Positions 45,610 to 54,138 of a stretch of DNA of 64,000 bases are shown here, piece by piece. Every line of letters starts with the position of its first letter. The first letter of the stretch is position 1. The DNA is from Manganibacter manganicus (GTDB lineage: Bacteria > Pseudomonadota > Alphaproteobacteria > Rhizobiales > Rhizobiaceae), in contig NZ_MDET01000005.1 in NCBI RefSeq assembly GCF_002075885.1, positions 62,001 to 126,000 of the forward strand, written 5' to 3'. Below the pieces are notes generated by a model. The model had not been told where the DNA came from, ran no database searches, and was given only the letters and a program-made list of their open reading frames with translations. Made by a program: the position numbers and the translations under genes.

Positions 45610-46962
45610 ATGCAGTTCAATATGTTGAAAGCAAACAGACGAAATCTGACGCGCAGTTGCGCCATACTGGTTATCGCCGGCGCCGCGGCAGGTTGCAGTT
45701 CCCAGGCGAGCCGCTTCACGGATGGCCTGGATGGAATAACGACCAGTTCCACCGCCAATCAAAACACGATCATCAATGGGGCATCGCAGCAGCCTTATCC
45801 GGCGGTCGGGTCTTCCACTGCCGTCAATACCGGAAATTATGGCGGAACTTATAATAATGGCTCGGTTGCGCGTTCGAGTCTTGAGCCGGTGACGGCGCAG
45901 GCGCTTCCGCCGCCAACCGAGCCGCAGCCCCGTTCGGCTCCGGTAGCGCCGCAGGTGGCGTCGAATACGACCCGGCAGGCTACGTCCAGCCAACTTGGCG
46001 AGCCGCCGCAGACGCTCAACGACAAGGCGCGTGAAATAAAAAGCGGTGCGCAAAAGGTCGCGGATATGCCTGACGCCGCCCTTCCGGCCGATCGGGTTCC
46101 CACGCCGGCTCATGCGCCAACCAAGCAGGTTGCCGTGTTGCCGCAGCAGCCGAAGGTCAAGGACGGCAAATCGTCCGTAGCTTCGACCAGCGATCCATTT
46201 ATCAAGTCGGGCAGCGGCGCAGCACAAACGGTGGCTGCCGCCCGTGGGGCTGGTTCGTCCGGCGCCTATACCGTCCAGAGTGGCGATACGCTTTCTGCCA
46301 TATCGCGCCGTACGGGTGTCAGCGTTGCCGCCTTGAAGCAGGCCAACGGCATGCAGGATGGATTGATCCGAATTGGCCAGACGTTGAAAATCCCCACCTC
46401 TGGCGAGACGACAGCAGTGGCGAGCGCGGAACCGGCTGTTGTCAAGAAGCCGGCGCCGGTCGATCCGGTCAAGACCGCATCGACGCCGAAGCCGGCCGAT
46501 TCGACGCCGACCGAGAAACTGGCTTCCTATACGCCGCCGAAGCAGGACAAGCTTGTGAAGGCGGAAGACAAGAATGTCGACGTTCCCGATTCGACCGGCA
46601 TCGGCAAGATGCGCTGGCCGGTACGCGGCCGCGTCATCAAGGCGTTCGGCACTGCAGGGGCTGACGGCATCAATATTTCGGTGCCGAACGGCACGCCGGT
46701 CAAGGCCGCCGAGAACGGTGTCGTCATCTATGCCGGCGACGGGCTCAAGGAATTCGGCAATACCGTGCTGGTGCGGCACGAAAGCGGGCTGGTCACCGTT
46801 TATGGCTATGCCAGCGAGTTGGACGTCAAGCGCGGCCAGACAGTCAAGCGCGGCCAGCAGATTGCCCTGTCGGGCATGAGCGGCGATGCGGATTCGCCGA
46901 TGCTGCATTTCGAAGTGCGCAAGAATTCCGCACCGGTCAATCCGAACACCTATCTCGAATAG
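45610..46962 (+). CDS. NlpD-like lipoprotein with LysM and degenerate LytM (M23) domain
   Basis: A 450-residue outer-envelope lipoprotein. ATG 45610 leads to a lipobox ending AGAAAGC (Cys about 29). A long Pro/Ala-rich linker follows, then one LysM domain (about 218-262, YTVQSGDTLSAISRRTG) that binds peptidoglycan, and a C-terminal M23/LytM domain (about 335-450). The zinc-binding residues look degenerate: DGINIS lacks the leading metal His, and YGYASEL and SPMLHFEVR lack the usual His of YGH and HLHFE. Such inactive LytM proteins (EnvC, NlpD) activate amidases at division, so that role is inferred. A terminator-like hairpin follows. Confidence 0.85.
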   Translation: MQFNMLKANRRNLTRSCAILVIAGAAAGCSSQASRFTDGLDGITTSSTANQNTIINGASQQPYPAVGSSTAVNTGNYGGTYNNGSVARSSLEPVTAQALPPPTEPQPRSAPVAPQVASNTTRQATSSQLGEPPQTLNDKAREIKSGAQKVADMPDAALPADRVPTPAHAPTKQVAVLPQQPKVKDGKSSVASTSDPFIKSGSGAAQTVAAARGAGSSGAYTVQSGDTLSAISRRTGVSVAALKQANGMQDGLIRIGQTLKIPTSGETTAVASAEPAVVKKPAPVDPVKTASTPKPADSTPTEKLASYTPPKQDKLVKAEDKNVDVPDSTGIGKMRWPVRGRVIKAFGTAGADGINISVPNGTPVKAAENGVVIYAGDGLKEFGNTVLVRHESGLVTVYGYASELDVKRGQTVKRGQQIALSGMSGDADSPMLHFEVRKNSAPVNPNTYLE

Positions 46963-47002
46963 ACGGGCAGGGTAACAAACAACCCATTTAATGTTCTGTT
47001 TG

Positions 47003-47030
47003 CGGCCCACTCGGACCGAGCGGGCCGTTT
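47003..47030. terminator. hairpin between convergent NlpD-like and DUF815 genes
   Basis: CGGCCC/GGGCCG stem with an inner CTCG/CGAG stem, followed by TTT on the plus strand. Placed between two 3' ends. Confidence 0.6.
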
Positions 47031-47034
47031 GCTG

Positions 47035-47910
47035 TCAATCGATCAGGGTCTTGCCCAATCTTCCGGCCAGATCCTGCGTGAACTGCCATGCGACGCGGCC
47101 GGAGCGGCTGCCGCGCGTGGTGGCCCATTCGAGCGCCTCGGCGCGCAAAAGCTCGGGGTCGATTTCCAGGCCATGATGGCGGACATAGCCGTCGATCATG
47201 TCCAGATATTCATCCTGGGAGCATTTGTGGAAACCGAGCCAGAGGCCGAAGCGATCCGATAGCGATACCTTTTCCTCCACCGCCTCGGACGGATTGATGG
47301 CCGTGGAACGCTCATTATCGATCATGTCGCGCGGCAGAAGGTGCCGGCGATTGGATGTCGCGTAGAAGATCACGTTCTGCGGCCGCCCCTCGACACCACC
47401 CTCAAGGGCAGCCTTGAGCGATTTGTACGATGTGTCGTCATGGTCGAAGGAAAGGTCGTCGCAAAACAGGATGAAGCGGTGAGGCGCCTGCTTGAGCAGC
47501 GTCATCAGTTTCGGCAGCGTATCGATATCCTCCCTGTGAATCTCGATCAGCTTCAGCCGCGCTTCCGGTGCGGTTCCGGCATTGATGGCGGCATGCGAAG
47601 CCTTGACCAGCGACGATTTGCCCATGCCGCGCGCGCCCCACAGCAGAACATTGTTGGCCGCGAAGCCCGCGGCAAAACGTTCGGTGTTGTCCACGAGAAT
47701 GTCCCGGACCCGGTCGACGCCGCGTATCAGGCCGATTTCCACCCGGTTGACCTTTCGCACAGGCTCGGGCGTGCCGGTCTCTGCCTGCCATACGAAACAG
47801 TCGGCGGCGTTGAAATCCGGCGGCGGCGGGCTTGAAGGCGCCAGACGTTCGATGGCCGCGATCAGGCGGTCGAGCTTTTCCGACAACACTTCAATATTTT
47901 CCTGCGCCAT
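47035..47910 (-). CDS. DUF815 AAA+ ATP-binding protein
   Basis: A 291-residue P-loop protein. An N-terminal helical region (1-85) precedes LLWGARGMGKSSLVKASHAA (Walker A), RFILFCDDLSFDHDDTSYKS (Walker B and the following conserved Ser) and VIFYATSNRRHLLPRDM (sensor). This is the DUF815 family, AAA+ ATPases of unknown role conserved in proteobacteria. ATG 47908-47910 (MAQENIEVL) begins the homology. Divergent from yajC. Confidence 0.9.
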   Translation of the reverse strand: MAQENIEVLSEKLDRLIAAIERLAPSSPPPPDFNAADCFVWQAETGTPEPVRKVNRVEIGLIRGVDRVRDILVDNTERFAAGFAANNVLLWGARGMGKSSLVKASHAAINAGTAPEARLKLIEIHREDIDTLPKLMTLLKQAPHRFILFCDDLSFDHDDTSYKSLKAALEGGVEGRPQNVIFYATSNRRHLLPRDMIDNERSTAINPSEAVEEKVSLSDRFGLWLGFHKCSQDEYLDMIDGYVRHHGLEIDPELLRAEALEWATTRGSRSGRVAWQFTQDLAGRLGKTLID

Positions 47911-47951
47911 GATCGTCCTGCGAGCGAGAGCCGTAAACCTGTCCCGGCATA

Positions 47952-47965
47952 GTACCGTACGGTAC
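47952..47965. promoter_or_regulatory. 14-bp perfect palindrome GTACCGTACGGTAC
   Basis: A perfect 14-bp palindrome in the 230-bp space between the divergent DUF815 and yajC genes, 42 bp before the DUF815 start. It resembles TetR-type operators (TACCGTACGGTA-like). No TetR gene is in the window. Confidence 0.45.
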
Positions 47966-48140
47966 GGTTCTGTCACGGAACGGCGATTTTGGCAAGCAGT
48001 CTCGTTGCGAGGGGATTCTCTTGGCGGTATAGGTGGCGATAAGACGCTGAACGGTTGCAATAACGGGTTTTGCGACTATATTCCGGCGGAATTTTCCGGG
48101 CCGTTTTGCGGCTTTCCCTCTACGGTTTCAGGAGTTTCAA

Positions 48141-48482
48141 ATGTTCGTCACACCGGCATACGCTCAAGGTGCAGCCGCTGCTACACCGGATATGCTGATC
48201 AGCATCTTGCCGTTTGTGCTGATCTTCGTGGTCATGTATTTTCTCATCATCCGCCCGCAGCGCACGCAGATGAAGAGGCGCGGAGAAATGCTGGCGGCGG
48301 TCCGTCGCGGCGATACGGTCGTGACCGGCGGCGGCTTCGTCGGCAAGGTGACCAAGGTGATCGACGACAACGAACTCGAGGTCGATCTTGGCGGCGGAAT
48401 GAAAGTGACGGCGCTGCGCTCGACCATTTCCGACGTTCGCGTCAAGGGCGAACCGGTGGCGAACCAGAACGCCAAGAAGTAA
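48141..48482 (+). CDS. yajC: Sec translocon accessory subunit YajC
   Basis: A 113-residue YajC: one membrane helix (about 19-40, ISILPFVLIFVVMYFLIIRP) and a cytoplasmic domain with RRGDTVVTGGGFVGKVTKV. It forms a complex with SecDF, encoded 49 bp downstream, which aids protein export driven by the proton motive force. A TTTCAGGAG site precedes ATG 48141. Confidence 0.96.
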   Translation: MFVTPAYAQGAAAATPDMLISILPFVLIFVVMYFLIIRPQRTQMKRRGEMLAAVRRGDTVVTGGGFVGKVTKVIDDNELEVDLGGGMKVTALRSTISDVRVKGEPVANQNAKK

Positions 48483-48531
48483 CAGCATAGGGCGCGCCCG
48501 CCGCGCCCCTTCGCCCGAACGGACATTCGAC

Positions 48532-51087
48532 ATGCTCTATTTTTCGCGCTGGAAGACCATCGGCATTTGGGCTGTGGTGCTGTTGGCGGTTATTTTCGCC
48601 GCGCCCAATCTCGTCTCCCAGGCGACGCTTGCGAAACTGCCCGATTGGCTGCCCAAAAAGCAGATGACGCTCGGCCTCGATTTGCAGGGCGGCTCGCACA
48701 TCCTGCTTCAGGTCGACGCCAACGATATCATCAAGGATCGGATGCAATCGACCCGAGATGAGATCCGTACCCAGTTGCGCGACGCCAAGATCGGCTATAC
48801 CGGGCTGTCGGGCAGCGGCAAGATGGTGCAGGTGCGCATCCGCGATGCAAGCCAGGTCGATGCTGCAAAGGCAGCGCTGAAACCCCTGACGGAACCGATT
48901 GCCGCCGGCCTCATGAGCGGCGGTTCGGTGACGGAACTTGAGTTGGCCGAACCGGAGCCCGGCCTGTTGCGCTTCACCATGTCGGATGCCGGCCTGCGCT
49001 ACCGCATGTCGGCGGCGGTTTCACAATCGATCGAGGTGATTGGCCGACGCGTCAACGAGCTTGGCACGACCGAGCCGATCGTGCAGCGTCAGGGTGAGGA
49101 CCGCGTTCTCGTTCAGGTGCCGGGTCTCCAGGACCCGCAGCGTCTGAAGGACATTCTCGGACAGACCGCCAAGCTGACCTTCCAGATGGTCGATCAGTCC
49201 ATGCCGGTGCAAGAGGCTCTCAACGGACGGCCGCCAGCCGGCGATACGATCATGTATTCCAAGGACGATCCGCCGGTTCCTTACCTGATCGAGAACCGGG
49301 TGATCGTATCCGGCGAGAATCTCGTCGATGCGCAGGCGACCTTCGATCAGCGCACCAACGAGCCGGTGGTTTCGTTCCGCTTCGATTCCAAGGGTGCGTC
49401 GCGCTTCGGCCAGGCAACGCAACAGAATGTCGGCAAATTGTTTGCCATCATCCTCGACGACAAGGTGATCTCGGCGCCGCAGATTCGCGAACCGATCCTC
49501 GGCGGCACCGGCCAGATATCAGGAAATTTCACCGCGCAGAGCGCCAATGACCTTGCCGTGCTTTTGCGAGCGGGCGCATTGCCCGCCACGCTGACGGTGG
49601 TCGAGGAGCGTACGGTCGGTCCCGGTCTCGGCCAGGATTCGATCCAGGCGGGCAAGATGTCGGCGCTTGTCGGTTCCGTGCTCGTTGTCGTCTTCATGGT
49701 GGCGGCATACGGATTCCTGGGTTGGATCGCGAATCTGGCTTTGTTGGCAAATCTCGCGATGATCGTCGCGGTCCTCACCTTGCTGGGGGCGACGCTGACC
49801 CTTCCCGGCATTGCCGGTATCGTGCTGACGGTCGGTATGGCGGTCGATTCCAACGTGCTGATCTATGAGCGTATCCGCGAGGAGCGACGAAACGGGCGAT
49901 CCTTGATCCAGGCCATCGATACCGGTTTTGCCAAGGCACTGGCGACGATCCTCGACTCCAATATCACCACGCTGATCGCGGCCGTGGTCCTGTTCTTCCT
50001 CGGATCGGGCCCCGTTCGCGGTTTTGCCGTGACGCTGGCTATCGGCATCATCACCACCGTCTTCACCGCGTTCACGCTGACCCGCTGGCTGGTCGCCGAA
50101 TGGCTGCGCCGCAGACACCCCAAGGAACTTCCGAGAGGGTATGTGCGCATCGTGCCGGAAGTCACACATATCCGCTTCATGCGGGTACGCTTGCAGGTTT
50201 TCGTCGTTTCGATCTGCCTGTGCATTGCCTCGATCGGCCTGCTTTTCACACAAGGCCTGAATTTCGGTATCGACTTCACCGGCGGCACGCTCATCGAGGT
50301 GCGCGCCAAGTCCGGTGATGCCGATGTCGGCGATATCCGCAAGCGGCTGAATGCCGCCGGCATCAACGAGGTGCAGGTCCAGGGCTTCGGCAATGCAACC
50401 GACGCGTTGATCCGTATCGGTACGGCTTCTGAAAAGGGCGAGGAAGCCGGCAATGTGATCGTCAAGAATGCGCAGGACACGCTGGCCTCGGATTACCAGA
50501 TCCGCCGCACCGAGCGTGTCGGCCCGACGGTATCCGGCGAACTCGCCTGGGCGGCGATCATCGGCGTGCTTGCGGCAATGGGCGCGATTCTCGTCTATGT
50601 CTGGATTCGTTTCGAATGGCAGTTCGCCATCGGCTCCATTCTGGCGACGATCAACGACATTATCCTTACGCTCGGCTTCCTTGTCGTTACCCAACTCCAG
50701 TTCGATCTTTCCACCGTTGCGGCCATCCTGACCATCGTCGGTTATTCGCTCAACGATACGGTCGTCATCTATGACCGCGTTCGCGAGAATCTGCGACGAT
50801 TCAAGAAGATGCCGCTCGGCCAGTTGCTCGATCTGTCGGACAACGAGATGCTGTCGAGAACGACGATGACATCGGTAACGACTTTCCTGGCCCTCCTTGC
50901 CTTGTTCGCGCTGGGTGGCGAGGTCATTCGCTCCTTCGTCGCGTCGATGCTTTTCGGCGTCTTCATCGGTACGTTCTCGTCCATCTTCATCGCTGCGCCG
51001 ATCCTGATCGTGTTCCATCTGCGTCCCACGACACAGAAGGAAATGGCCGAGGCCGAGCACGCGACAGCTCAACTGCCGGCCAAGTAG
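48532..51087 (+). CDS. secDF: SecD-SecF fusion protein translocase subunit
   Basis: An 851-residue fused SecDF, versus the separate secD and secF of enterics. The SecD half (1 to about 535) has a first helix near 10-25, MTLGLDLQGGSHILLQVDAN, the large periplasmic domain and helices including LTVGMAVDSNVLIYERIREE. The SecF half (about 555-840) has FGIDFTGGTLIEVRAKSGDA and VGYSLNDTVVIYDRVRENLR. It uses the proton gradient to pull exported proteins. Fused SecDF is common in Rhizobiales. Confidence 0.97.
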   Translation: MLYFSRWKTIGIWAVVLLAVIFAAPNLVSQATLAKLPDWLPKKQMTLGLDLQGGSHILLQVDANDIIKDRMQSTRDEIRTQLRDAKIGYTGLSGSGKMVQVRIRDASQVDAAKAALKPLTEPIAAGLMSGGSVTELELAEPEPGLLRFTMSDAGLRYRMSAAVSQSIEVIGRRVNELGTTEPIVQRQGEDRVLVQVPGLQDPQRLKDILGQTAKLTFQMVDQSMPVQEALNGRPPAGDTIMYSKDDPPVPYLIENRVIVSGENLVDAQATFDQRTNEPVVSFRFDSKGASRFGQATQQNVGKLFAIILDDKVISAPQIREPILGGTGQISGNFTAQSANDLAVLLRAGALPATLTVVEERTVGPGLGQDSIQAGKMSALVGSVLVVVFMVAAYGFLGWIANLALLANLAMIVAVLTLLGATLTLPGIAGIVLTVGMAVDSNVLIYERIREERRNGRSLIQAIDTGFAKALATILDSNITTLIAAVVLFFLGSGPVRGFAVTLAIGIITTVFTAFTLTRWLVAEWLRRRHPKELPRGYVRIVPEVTHIRFMRVRLQVFVVSICLCIASIGLLFTQGLNFGIDFTGGTLIEVRAKSGDADVGDIRKRLNAAGINEVQVQGFGNATDALIRIGTASEKGEEAGNVIVKNAQDTLASDYQIRRTERVGPTVSGELAWAAIIGVLAAMGAILVYVWIRFEWQFAIGSILATINDIILTLGFLVVTQLQFDLSTVAAILTIVGYSLNDTVVIYDRVRENLRRFKKMPLGQLLDLSDNEMLSRTTMTSVTTFLALLALFALGGEVIRSFVASMLFGVFIGTFSSIFIAAPILIVFHLRPTTQKEMAEAEHATAQLPAK

Positions 51088-51483
51088 GTGAAGAGCGGGC
51101 CTGGCATCATCATTCGCGAGGCGCACTTTCCCGGACGTGCGCCGATCGAGGCCTATGGCAATGGCGGGTTTCGCTTTGCCGATATGTCGCACCGCGGATC
51201 GCTGCTTTGCCTGCCATCCGGCATTTATGGCTGGGAACCGCAGGATAAGCAGGCGCTCGCCGCTGGCGACTTCGGAAAGCTGTTCGCCGAGATGGACGCG
51301 GTCGAGATTCTGCTTGTCGGCACCGGCGTCGATTTGAGACCTGTGCCGGCGGCTCTCAGAAGCCGGCTGAAGGAAGCGGGTATCGCCTGCGAACCGATGG
51401 CGACGGGTTCCGCCGTGCGGACCTACAACGTGCTTCTGGCCGACCAGCGGGCTGTCGCGGCCGCCCTGGTCGCCGTCGATTGA
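51088..51483 (+). CDS. Mth938-like (DUF498) domain protein
   Basis: A 131-residue protein beginning at GTG 51088, directly after the secDF stop codon. It has the Mth938/DUF498 pattern: REAHFPGRAPIEAYGNGGFR, EILLVGTGVDLRPVPAALRS, and a terminal VRTYNVLLADQRAVAAALVAVD, quoted by its core TYNVLLADQR. The human homologue NDUFAF3 is a complex I assembly factor; the bacterial role is unproven. It is followed 31 bp later by an NDUFAF6-like gene, which fits a shared theme. Confidence 0.88.
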   Translation: MKSGPGIIIREAHFPGRAPIEAYGNGGFRFADMSHRGSLLCLPSGIYGWEPQDKQALAAGDFGKLFAEMDAVEILLVGTGVDLRPVPAALRSRLKEAGIACEPMATGSAVRTYNVLLADQRAVAAALVAVD

Positions 51484-51514
51484 CCGGGGCGCCATTCCGG
51501 TACGAAGTGGCGCA

Positions 51515-52366
51515 ATGTCTGCAATGACCTCATTTGACCGGCACGTCATGGAAGCGGTGCGTACCGCCGATCATGACCGCTATCTTTGCGCGCTCTATGC
51601 ACCGCAGGACAAGCGCGCCGCATTATTCGCGCTCTATGCCTTCAATGCCGAGATTGCCGCCATACGCGATCGCATCCATGAACCGTTGCCGGGTGAGATG
51701 CGCCTGCAATGGTGGCGCGACACGATAGAATCCGACGATGACGAGGCCGGGGCGGGGCAGCCTACAGCCGTGGCGCTGAAAGCGGCCATTTCCGGCTACA
51801 AGCTGCCGAAAGCGGCATTCGGCAATATGCTCGATGCGCGCGTCTTCGATCTGTATGACGACCCGATGCCATCGCGCAACGACCTTGAAGGCTATTGCGG
51901 CGAGACGGCTTCTGCTCTCATCCAGCTTGCCGGTCTGGTGCTGGACCCGGCTGCCGCGCCGGACTTCGCCGAATTGGCGGGAAGGGCCGGCTGCGCGCAG
52001 GCGATCACCGGCCTGATGCTGCTTTTGCCGCGTCATAAGGCGCGCGGGCAGTGTTTTGTGCCGGCCGATATTCTTGCGGCGATCGGTTCTTCACGGGACG
52101 AATTCCTGCGAGGCGGCGATAGCGCTGCCAGCCGGCGCGCGGTCGAAGCGATGCTGGCGCTGGCGCGGGAGCATCTTGCCGCCTTCGAGAAAGGGGCAAC
52201 TGCGCTGCCGGCATCGCTGCGTCCGGCATTCTTGCCGCTGGCGCTGTCATCGGCTTATCTGGGCAGGATGGAAAAGGGGATGTCGCCGTTGCGCGGCGCA
52301 GTCCGCATTCCGGCATGGCAGCGCCATTGGCTGCTTTATCGCCGGGCGGCGCGCGGGTGGAACTGA
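51515..52366 (+). CDS. squalene/phytoene synthase family protein, NDUFAF6-like
   Basis: A 283-residue member of the trans-isoprenyl synthase (squalene/phytoene) fold, with ALFALYAFNAEIAAIRDRIH (about 38-57), EMRLQWWRDTIE and LEGYCGETASALIQLAGLVL. The second Asp-rich motif, normally DxxxD after the NILRD block, is replaced by LPRHKARGQCFVPADI, so isoprenoid synthase activity is doubtful. This resembles NDUFAF6, a complex I assembly factor without synthase activity. Its place next to an Mth938/NDUFAF3-like gene supports that reading, which remains inference. Confidence 0.82.
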   Translation: MSAMTSFDRHVMEAVRTADHDRYLCALYAPQDKRAALFALYAFNAEIAAIRDRIHEPLPGEMRLQWWRDTIESDDDEAGAGQPTAVALKAAISGYKLPKAAFGNMLDARVFDLYDDPMPSRNDLEGYCGETASALIQLAGLVLDPAAAPDFAELAGRAGCAQAITGLMLLLPRHKARGQCFVPADILAAIGSSRDEFLRGGDSAASRRAVEAMLALAREHLAAFEKGATALPASLRPAFLPLALSSAYLGRMEKGMSPLRGAVRIPAWQRHWLLYRRAARGWN

Positions 52367-52377
52367 AACACTCGCCT

Positions 52378-53784
52378 TTATTCCGCGGCCTTCGCGTCTG
52401 ATGCCGGCAAGCCCAACCATTGCCGGAAATCGGCCAGCGCACGCGCCGTCATCGCCTTTTTCTTGGCGACGGCCTTTTCCTTGCCGCGCAGGCGCTTGCC
52501 GTTCAGCTTTTGCGCCTCGATCGGCGGAAACAGGCCGAAATTGACATTCATCGGCTGGAACGACCGTTTTCCGGGTTCGTCGGCGGAGACGATATGGCCG
52601 CCGGTGATATGGCCGAGCAGGGCGCCGAAAGCGGTTGTTTCGGGCGGGAGCGCTAGCGGTGTCCCGTGCCGCGCGGCAGCGGCGAAGCGGCCTGCGAGCA
52701 GGCCCATGGCGGCGCTTTCGACATAGCCTTCGCAGCCGGTGATCTGGCCGGCAAACCGCAGGCCCTGCCGGCTCTTCAGTTGCAGCGAACCGTCGAGCAG
52801 CGTGGGCGAATTGAGATAGGTGTTGCGATGCAGGCCGCCGAGGCGTGCAAAGTCGGCGTTTTGAAGGCCGGGAATGGTGCGGAATATCTCGACCTGCGCG
52901 GCATATTTCAGTTTCGTCTGGAAGCCGACCATGTTGTAGAGCGTGCCAAGCGCATTATCCTGGCGCAACTGCACCACCGCATAGGGTTTTACCGCCGGGT
53001 CATGCTCATTGGTCAGGCCCATCGGTTTCATCGGGCCGTGGCGCAGCGTTTCCGGCCCCCGTTCGGCCATAACTTCAATGGGCAGGCAGCCATCGAAATA
53101 GGGCGTGCCTTCCCACTCCTTGAATTCGGTCTTCTCGCCATCAACAAGAGCCTGAACGAAGGCGTCGTATTGCGCCCTGTCGAGAGGACAGTTGATATAG
53201 TCCTTACCATTGCCGCCGGGGCCGACCTTGTCATAGCGCGACTGGAACCAGGCGACGTTCATGTCGATCGTGTCGAAATGCACGATCGGGGCGATGGCGT
53301 CGAAGAAGGCAAGCGCATCCGAGCCTGTCGCCTGCGCAATCGCCGCTGCCAGCGATGGCGCTGTCAGCGGGCCGGTGGCAATGATGACCTGATCCCAGTC
53401 GGCGGGTGGCAGGCCAGTGATTTCTTCACGCATGATAGTGATGAGTGGGTGCGCTTGCAGCTTCGCGGTGACAGCTTGAGAGAAGCCGTCGCGATCCACA
53501 GCCAGGGCGCTGCCGGCCGGCACCTGATGGTCGTCACCACAGGCCATGACGAGGGAGTTGGCCAGGCGCATTTCGGCGTGGAGAAGGCCGACGGCATTGG
53601 TCTCGGCATCGTCCGAGCGAAAGGAATTGGAGCAGACGAGTTCGGCCAGCCCTTCGGTCTTGTGGGCATCGGTGCCGCGCACCGGCCGCATTTCGTGAAG
53701 GACGACCGGCACACCGGCCTGCGCTGCCTGCCACGCGGCTTCCGAACCGGCGAGGCCGCCGCCTACGATATGGATAGGATTCAT
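52378..53784 (-). CDS. trmFO: methylenetetrahydrofolate--tRNA-(uracil-5-)-methyltransferase TrmFO
   Basis: A 468-residue flavin and folate-dependent enzyme that makes ribothymidine at U54 of tRNA. The FAD site is [20 protein letters not shown] (about 4-23). [20 protein letters not shown] and [20 protein letters not shown] are diagnostic, including the catalytic Cys region. It converges with the NDUFAF6-like gene (11 bp). Its start lies 70 bp downstream of the terminator that closes the small RNA array, reading in the same direction. Confidence 0.96.
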   Translation of the reverse strand: MNPIHIVGGGLAGSEAAWQAAQAGVPVVLHEMRPVRGTDAHKTEGLAELVCSNSFRSDDAETNAVGLLHAEMRLANSLVMACGDDHQVPAGSALAVDRDGFSQAVTAKLQAHPLITIMREEITGLPPADWDQVIIATGPLTAPSLAAAIAQATGSDALAFFDAIAPIVHFDTIDMNVAWFQSRYDKVGPGGNGKDYINCPLDRAQYDAFVQALVDGEKTEFKEWEGTPYFDGCLPIEVMAERGPETLRHGPMKPMGLTNEHDPAVKPYAVVQLRQDNALGTLYNMVGFQTKLKYAAQVEIFRTIPGLQNADFARLGGLHRNTYLNSPTLLDGSLQLKSRQGLRFAGQITGCEGYVESAAMGLLAGRFAAAARHGTPLALPPETTAFGALLGHITGGHIVSADEPGKRSFQPMNVNFGLFPPIEAQKLNGKRLRGKEKAVAKKKAMTARALADFRQWLGLPASDAKAAE

Positions 53785-53853
53785 GGCGCCCAGATAGTCT
53801 TGTCGCGGTGCGATTGCAATTGCTGCCTGACCCTAGCAGGGTGCGACCTGCGC

Positions 53854-53894
53854 AAAAAAACAACACCCGCCGGGGGAGGAGGTCCGGCGGGTGT
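53854..53894 (-). terminator. intrinsic terminator closing the small RNA array (hairpin 6)
   Basis: Read on the minus strand: stem ACACCCGCCGG/CCGGCGGGTGT around loop ACCTCCTCCC, then TGTTTTTTT. It acts both as the sixth anti-Shine-Dalgarno hairpin and as the terminator before trmFO. Confidence 0.9.
53863..53894 (-). ncRNA. CcsR-like hairpin 6 (most distal)
   Basis: 11-bp stem around ACCTCCTCCC. It differs from hairpin 3 by a compensatory A-T to G-C change in the stem, which supports an RNA structure under selection. Confidence 0.85.
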
Positions 53895-53903
53895 CGTTTT
53901 GCT

Positions 53904-53935
53904 GATCGACCCCAGGGAGGAGGAGGGGGCCGATC
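53904..53935 (-). ncRNA. CcsR-like hairpin 5
   Basis: GATCG/CGATC and CCCC/GGGG stem segments around CTCCTCCTCCC. An extra CTC extends the anti-Shine-Dalgarno run. Confidence 0.8.
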
Positions 53936-53937
53936 TA

Positions 53938-53973
53938 TTCGCCATTGCCGGGGAGGAGGTCGGCTCTGGCGAA
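53938..53973 (-). ncRNA. CcsR-like hairpin 4
   Basis: TTCGCCA/TGGCGAA outer stem and GCCG/CGGC inner stem around ACCTCCTCCC. A separate plain hairpin (CTCG/CGAG ends, 53980-54003) lies between it and hairpin 3. Confidence 0.8.
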
Positions 53974-54019
53974 ATTCCACTCGCCTTTTTGAAAAGGGAC
54001 GAGACCTTGGAGTTTACAA

Positions 54020-54049
54020 CGCCCGCCGGGGGAGGAGGTCCGACGGGCG
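54020..54049 (-). ncRNA. CcsR-like hairpin 3
   Basis: CGCCCG/CGGGCG stem with CGG/CCG next to the ACCTCCTCCC loop. Nearly identical to hairpin 6, so one probably arose from the other by duplication; it lacks the following T-run. Confidence 0.85.
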
Positions 54050-54059
54050 CCGTTTCGGT

Positions 54060-54091
54060 GGCCAACCTCTGGGAGGAGGTAAAGGCTGGCC
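54060..54091 (-). ncRNA. CcsR-like hairpin 2
   Basis: GGCCA/TGGCC outer stem and CCT/AGG inner pairs around TTACCTCCTCCCAG. Confidence 0.8.
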
Positions 54092-54097
54092 TTGTCC

Positions 54098-54127
54098 GTC
54101 AGGGCCGGGGAGGAGGTCGGCGCTGAC
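54098..54127 (-). ncRNA. CcsR-like hairpin 1 (proximal to DUF1127)
   Basis: GTCAG/CTGAC outer stem and GCCG/CGGC inner stem around ACCTCCTCCC. It begins 11 bp after the DUF1127 stop codon. Confidence 0.8.
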
Positions 54128-54138
54128 GAAACCGGTCT

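Larger units (their letters stand above)
53854..54127 (-). ncRNA. tandem CcsR/cuckoo-type anti-Shine-Dalgarno small RNA array, six units
   Basis: On the minus strand, 12 bp after the second DUF1127 gene, six hairpins follow one another, each with CCTCCTCCC in the loop or unpaired region (plus-strand GGGAGGAGG at 53874, 53915, 53951, 54030, 54071, 54108). CCUCC equals the anti-Shine-Dalgarno of 16S rRNA. This is the hallmark of the CcsR1-4 RNAs of Rhodobacter sphaeroides and the cuckoo RNA family of Rhizobiales, which are co-transcribed with a DUF1127 gene (CcaF1) under stress sigma factors and cut out by RNases. The arrangement here is the same but with six copies. Processing sites and stress control are inferred. 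Confidence 0.88.

Noticed and set aside
49519..51549. A 676-codon minus-strand frame opposite secDF
   Set aside because: It is the antisense of a clearly conserved gene, and the Asp/Arg/His-rich composition is typical of antisense frames in GC-rich DNA.
53781..54065. A 94-codon minus frame with repeated GPPPPAGVV
   Set aside because: The repeats come from the CCTCCTCCC hairpins; RNA structure explains the pattern better than a protein.
52666..54126. A 486-codon plus-strand frame over trmFO and the small RNA array
   Set aside because: Antisense to trmFO. Its C-terminal Gly-rich repeats are only the translated GGGAGGAGG motifs.
53854..54127. CRISPR array or protein-coding repeat
   Set aside because: Repeat units are short, unevenly spaced and each is a hairpin with its own stem; there are no constant repeats with unique spacers.
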